6,965 bases of DNA from Candidatus Ryanbacteria bacterium RIFCSPLOWO2_12_FULL_47_9c (GTDB taxonomy: Bacteria; Patescibacteriota; Minisyncoccia; Ryanbacterales; GWA2-47-10b). Made by a program: the position numbers and the translations under genes. Of this stretch, positions 5,418 to 6,965 are shown piece after piece; the first letter of the stretch is position 1; each line of letters starts with the position of its first letter. Location of the stretch: assembly GCA_001821795.1 (NCBI GenBank), contig MHOB01000028.1, positions 1 to 6,965 of the forward strand, written 5' to 3'. The notes under the pieces were generated by a model. The model made no database searches, was not told the origin of the DNA, and saw only the letters and a program-made list of their open reading frames with translations.

Positions 5418-6129
5418 GCATTGCTTTTCCTTTGAGATATGCCTCCTTTGCTTTTGAGGTGACAAAAGAAATACTTTTTGACGCATTGTCGTTTCCCGGT
5501 ATTGGATACGAAACCTTCTTCGGATCACAATCGCTATTAAGAAGCGCAACGACAGATATATTTTTCATGTGCGCTTCACGAATCGCGATCTCCTCTTCCC
5601 CCGCGTCGATAACAAACAATGCTTTCGGTAACGACGAGAGCGGAAAAATTCCTTGTAAGTCGCGAGTCAATTTCTCGATCTCGTGATTTATACGAAGCTG
5701 TTCCTGTTTTGTGTATTTCAAAAGTTCCCCTGATTTTTTCTTCGCGATCAAATCTTGCCAGTAATTAATTCTTTCTCGAATAATCTTATAATTTGTTAGT
5801 GTTCCACCAATCCATCGACTATTCACATACGGATGGCCTAGTTCCTCGGCCACTAATCGAATCACTCCCGATGAGGCGGGTTTTGTGCCAACCCATAATA
5901 CCATGCCGCCCTCTTTCCCAACCGACTCAAGAAACTCAAGTGCCACGTTAAAACACTCCCAGATTTTCTCTGCATTAAATATCTCAATATTGCTCTTCAC
6001 ACCCGCAATATACTGCCGCATCCGAGGATGACGCCGCGTCTTAGCATAGCCAAAATGCATTCCAACGCGAAAAAGCTCTTGTACGCGCTCGTCAACAACA
6101 TTCTGCTCAAAAGCAAGAGAATCGTTCAT
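5404..6129 (-). CDS. rpsB: 30S ribosomal protein S2
   Basis: 241 aa, usual length for bacterial S2, which joins late to the 30S head-platform region. Diagnostic stretches are GMHFGYAKTRRHPRM (23-37), the glycine-rich WVGTKPASSG, HPYVNSRWIGGTLTNY, FVIDAGEEEIAIREA and VALLNSDCDPKKVSYPIPGNDNA, all in family order. The start is the ATG at 6129; the upstream sequence has no SD, but a -10 box sits 10 bases away. It is followed by tsf with a 14-base overlap, the conserved rpsB-tsf order. The usual downstream pyrH and frr are replaced by a membrane protein gene and tRNA-Thr. I see no room for the S2 autoregulatory leader known from other bacteria. Confidence 0.97.
   Translation of the reverse strand: MNDSLAFEQNVVDERVQELFRVGMHFGYAKTRRHPRMRQYIAGVKSNIEIFNAEKIWECFNVALEFLESVGKEGGMVLWVGTKPASSGVIRLVAEELGHPYVNSRWIGGTLTNYKIIRERINYWQDLIAKKKSGELLKYTKQEQLRINHEIEKLTRDLQGIFPLSSLPKALFVIDAGEEEIAIREAHMKNISVVALLNSDCDPKKVSYPIPGNDNASKSISFVTSKAKEAYLKGKAMHVSN
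5428..5433 (-). promoter_or_regulatory. Shine-Dalgarno site of tsf inside rpsB
   Basis: AAAGGA lies within the rpsB coding end, 10 bases before the tsf ATG (5417). It supports SD-led translation of this second gene of the operon, in contrast to the first genes, which look leaderless. Confidence 0.6.
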
Positions 6130-6139
6130 AATGAACTCT

Positions 6140-6167
6140 AGTATACCCGAAGAATCCAGAATGGCAA
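6140..6167 (-). promoter_or_regulatory. rpsB promoter
   Basis: TTGCCA (6162-6167, 5/6), a 16-base spacer, TATACT (6140-6145, 5/6). Ten bases separate the -10 from the ATG at 6129, so the leader is only about 3-4 bases. It lies back to back with the rpmE promoter. Confidence 0.6.
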
Positions 6168-6176
6168 GGATATGAC

Positions 6177-6205
6177 TTGCAATGGAACAAAATTTCTGCT
6201 ATTCT
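6177..6205 (+). promoter_or_regulatory. rpmE promoter
   Basis: TTGCAA (6177-6182), a 17-base spacer, then TATTCT (6200-6205) preceded by TGC (extended -10). The ATG at 6219 is 13 bases after the -10, giving a leader of about 6-7 bases with no SD. Its -35 is only 9 bases from the -35 of rpsB on the other strand. Confidence 0.5.
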
Positions 6206-6218
6206 GAACCCTATTCAT

Positions 6219-6458
6219 ATGAAAAAAGGTGTCCATCCAAATTACTTTCCAAGCGCCACAATCACGTGCGCGTGCGGCAACACAATGCAAGTCGCTTCAA
6301 CAAAAGAAAAAATTGAAGTCGAAATCTGCTCGCGATGCCATCCATTTTATACCGGAAAAGAAAAACTTATAGACACGGCCGGACGTGTTGATAAATTTAA
6401 GAAAAGAAGCGCGCAAGCGCGACCACAGAAAAGACAGAGCAAAAAAATCCGCAAATGA
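6219..6458 (+). CDS. rpmE: 50S ribosomal protein L31, zinc-binding type
   Basis: 79 aa from the ATG at 6219 (MKKGVHPNY, the standard family start; in-frame codons further upstream carry no family similarity). The zinc-type cysteines are all present: C17 and C19 (CACG) and C37/C40 (CSRC), followed by the family signature HPFYTGKEKLIDTAGRVDKF (41-60). The C-terminal about 20 residues are very basic (R/K/Q), as usual for rRNA contact. L31 sits at the central protuberance and bridges the subunits. rpmE next to prfA is a common bacterial arrangement. The stop is TGA, 76 bases before the prfA ATG. Confidence 0.97.
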   Translation: MKKGVHPNYFPSATITCACGNTMQVASTKEKIEVEICSRCHPFYTGKEKLIDTAGRVDKFKKRSAQARPQKRQSKKIRK

Positions 6459-6461
6459 CCA

Positions 6462-6554
6462 ATGGCGGGCGTTATTCTCGAAATTCGTGCAGGGGCGGGC
6501 CGTCCTTTGGACGAGCCTCGCCCCGTTCAATCTTATGACAGGAATAATTCTTGA
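6462..6554 (+). pseudogene. Partial, diverged duplicate of the prfA 5' end (30-codon frame)
   Basis: An ATG three bases after the rpmE stop opens a 30-codon frame. Its first 13 residues, MAGVILEIRAGAG, match the prfA start MTGIILEIRAGAG. The remainder reads through the hairpin and ends at TGA (6552-6554) inside prfA, in a different frame. Over the first 39 bases 32 are identical to prfA; most differences are synonymous or conservative (GGC/GGA, CTC/CTT, V/I), so this looks like homologous coding DNA rather than chance. It may be a remnant of an older start, recombination with a relative, an assembly join, or a short upstream frame affecting prfA translation. No SD precedes it. Confidence 0.55.
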
Positions 6555-6573
6555 AATTCGTGCAGGGGCGGGA
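6474..6573 (+). repeat. Direct repeat pair, 73 bases apart, at the prfA start
   Basis: Copy 1 is 6474-6500 and copy 2 is 6547-6573: 27 bases with 2 mismatches, including a perfect 20-base core at 6480-6499 and 6553-6572 (GAAATTCGTG followed by CAGGGGCGGG). The 73-base offset is one more than a multiple of three, so the copies are in different frames. Confidence 0.85.
6492..6524 (+). other. Very GC-rich hairpin just before prfA
   Basis: GGGGCG pairs with CGCCCC (6492-6497/6519-6524), GGC with GCC (6498-6500/6515-6517) and CGTCC with GGACG (6501-6505/6509-6513). The loop is TTT, with single bulges at 6514 and 6518. That is 14 bp, 13 of them G-C. It ends 10 bases before the prfA ATG. No T-run follows (GTTCAATCTT), so it is not a classical terminator; it could be an attenuator, an mRNA 3'-end stabiliser for rpmE, or a palindromic repeat insertion. 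Its left arm is part of the duplicated prfA sequence. Confidence 0.75.
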
Positions 6574-6965
6574 GGTGACGAAGCCGCACTTTTTGCGCGC
6601 GAGCTTACTGGAATGTACACGAAATTTGCAGCAAAGCGTAACTGGAAGGTACTTTTTGTCGACGAATCAACAAATAACATCGGCGGACTCAAAGAAATTA
6701 CTTTTGAAATACACGGCAACGGCGTATATGAAGCGTTGAAACAAGAAAGCGGCGTGCATAGAGTACAGCGTGTACCAAAAACTGAAAAATCCGGGCGCAT
6801 CCATACATCAACGGCGTCTGTCGCAATACTCAAAATGGTTGAGCCGAAAGAAGTTGTGATCCATCCGCAAGACATAGAAGTAACTTTTTCGCGCGCCGGC
6901 GGACCCGGAGGTCAAAATGTTAACAAAGTAGAAACTGCTGTGCGCCTTTTGCACAAGCCGACCGG
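6535..6965 (+). CDS. prfA: Peptide chain release factor 1, short form without domain 1 (3' end outside window)
   Basis: The first 143 codons are seen; the gene runs off the window. RF1 reads UAA/UAG in the ribosomal A site and triggers peptide release. The protein opens at ILEIRAGAGGDEAALFA, which in E. coli RF1 lies about 100 residues in, so the N-terminal helical domain 1 is missing. The stop-codon recognition motif is PxT (PKT, 81-83, in VHRVQRVPKTEKSGRIHTS), which identifies RF1 rather than RF2 (SPF). The catalytic GGQ is at 125-127 (GGPGGQNVNK), at the same spacing from PxT as in E. coli RF1 (within one residue). No upstream frame encodes domain 1: rpmE ends 76 bases before, and the gap holds a partial copy of this gene's start and a hairpin. 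The ATG at 6535 has neither SD nor -10 nearby, so it is probably read from the rpmE transcript. Confidence 0.9.
   Translation, partial: MTGIILEIRAGAGGDEAALFARELTGMYTKFAAKRNWKVLFVDESTNNIGGLKEITFEIHGNGVYEALKQESGVHRVQRVPKTEKSGRIHTSTASVAILKMVEPKEVVIHPQDIEVTFSRAGGPGGQNVNKVETAVRLLHKPT

Noticed and set aside
6492..6534. Intrinsic terminator for rpmE
   Set aside because: The hairpin is strong, but the following bases GTTCAATCTT are not a T-run and the prfA ATG comes 10 bases later.
6546..6556. Programmed +1 frameshift from the short upstream frame into prfA, as in RF2 genes
   Set aside because: The offset is right (+1), but the site reads TCT TGA, so the tRNA would have to re-pair from UCU to CUU, which is poor. 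No SD-like stimulator precedes it, and prfA has its own ATG.

Overview
The window looks like a metagenome-derived bacterial contig. From about 950 onward it reads as a small-genome member of the Candidate Phyla Radiation (Patescibacteria, Parcubacteria-like). The reasons are very tight packing, moderate GC (about 42-47% in the stretches I counted), an EF-Ts of only 151 residues that lacks the central insertion, and a release factor 1 that starts directly at domain 2. Most first genes also have a -10 box so close to the ATG that the mRNA would be leaderless or nearly so. The phylum call is inference from protein architecture; no rRNA is present.

Layout. 1-888 (minus): a secreted protein with four DHFxCY...DQF...CNPxxK repeats and a CGDGxxN cysteine-rich tail, a type I associate with deltaproteobacterial/Myxococcota-like genomes. 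It is clearly GC-richer (one counted 60-base stretch is 67% GC) and has a Shine-Dalgarno-led GTG start, so it is either transferred DNA or a chimeric join. 980-1495 (minus): typical 2-Cys peroxiredoxin. 1528-2799 (minus): type II NADH dehydrogenase-like flavoprotein, interrupted by one in-frame TAG. 2865-3818 (plus): YvcK/CofD-like protein, divergent from the dehydrogenase. 3820-4314 (minus): small HxGH nucleotidyltransferase, ending one base from the YvcK stop. 4411-4482 (minus): tRNA-Thr(TGT). 4516-4944 (minus): unrecognised single-pass membrane protein. 4962-5417 and 5404-6129 (minus): tsf and rpsB, overlapping by 14 bases. 6219-6458 (plus): rpmE. 6535-end (plus): prfA, cut by the window edge.

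The right half is a translation block: S2, EF-Ts, tRNA-Thr, L31 and RF1. The left half pairs a peroxide reductase with an NADH-oxidising flavoprotein, which suggests oxygen or redox handling rather than a full respiratory chain. No CRISPR, transposase or rRNA is visible, and no stretch over 100 bases lacks a gene, tRNA or identified control site.

The most unusual points are: (1) a diverged partial duplication of the prfA start, joined to a very GC-rich hairpin, between rpmE and prfA; (2) the amber codon in the dehydrogenase; (3) the repeated leaderless-promoter geometry; and (4) the compositional break near 890-980.
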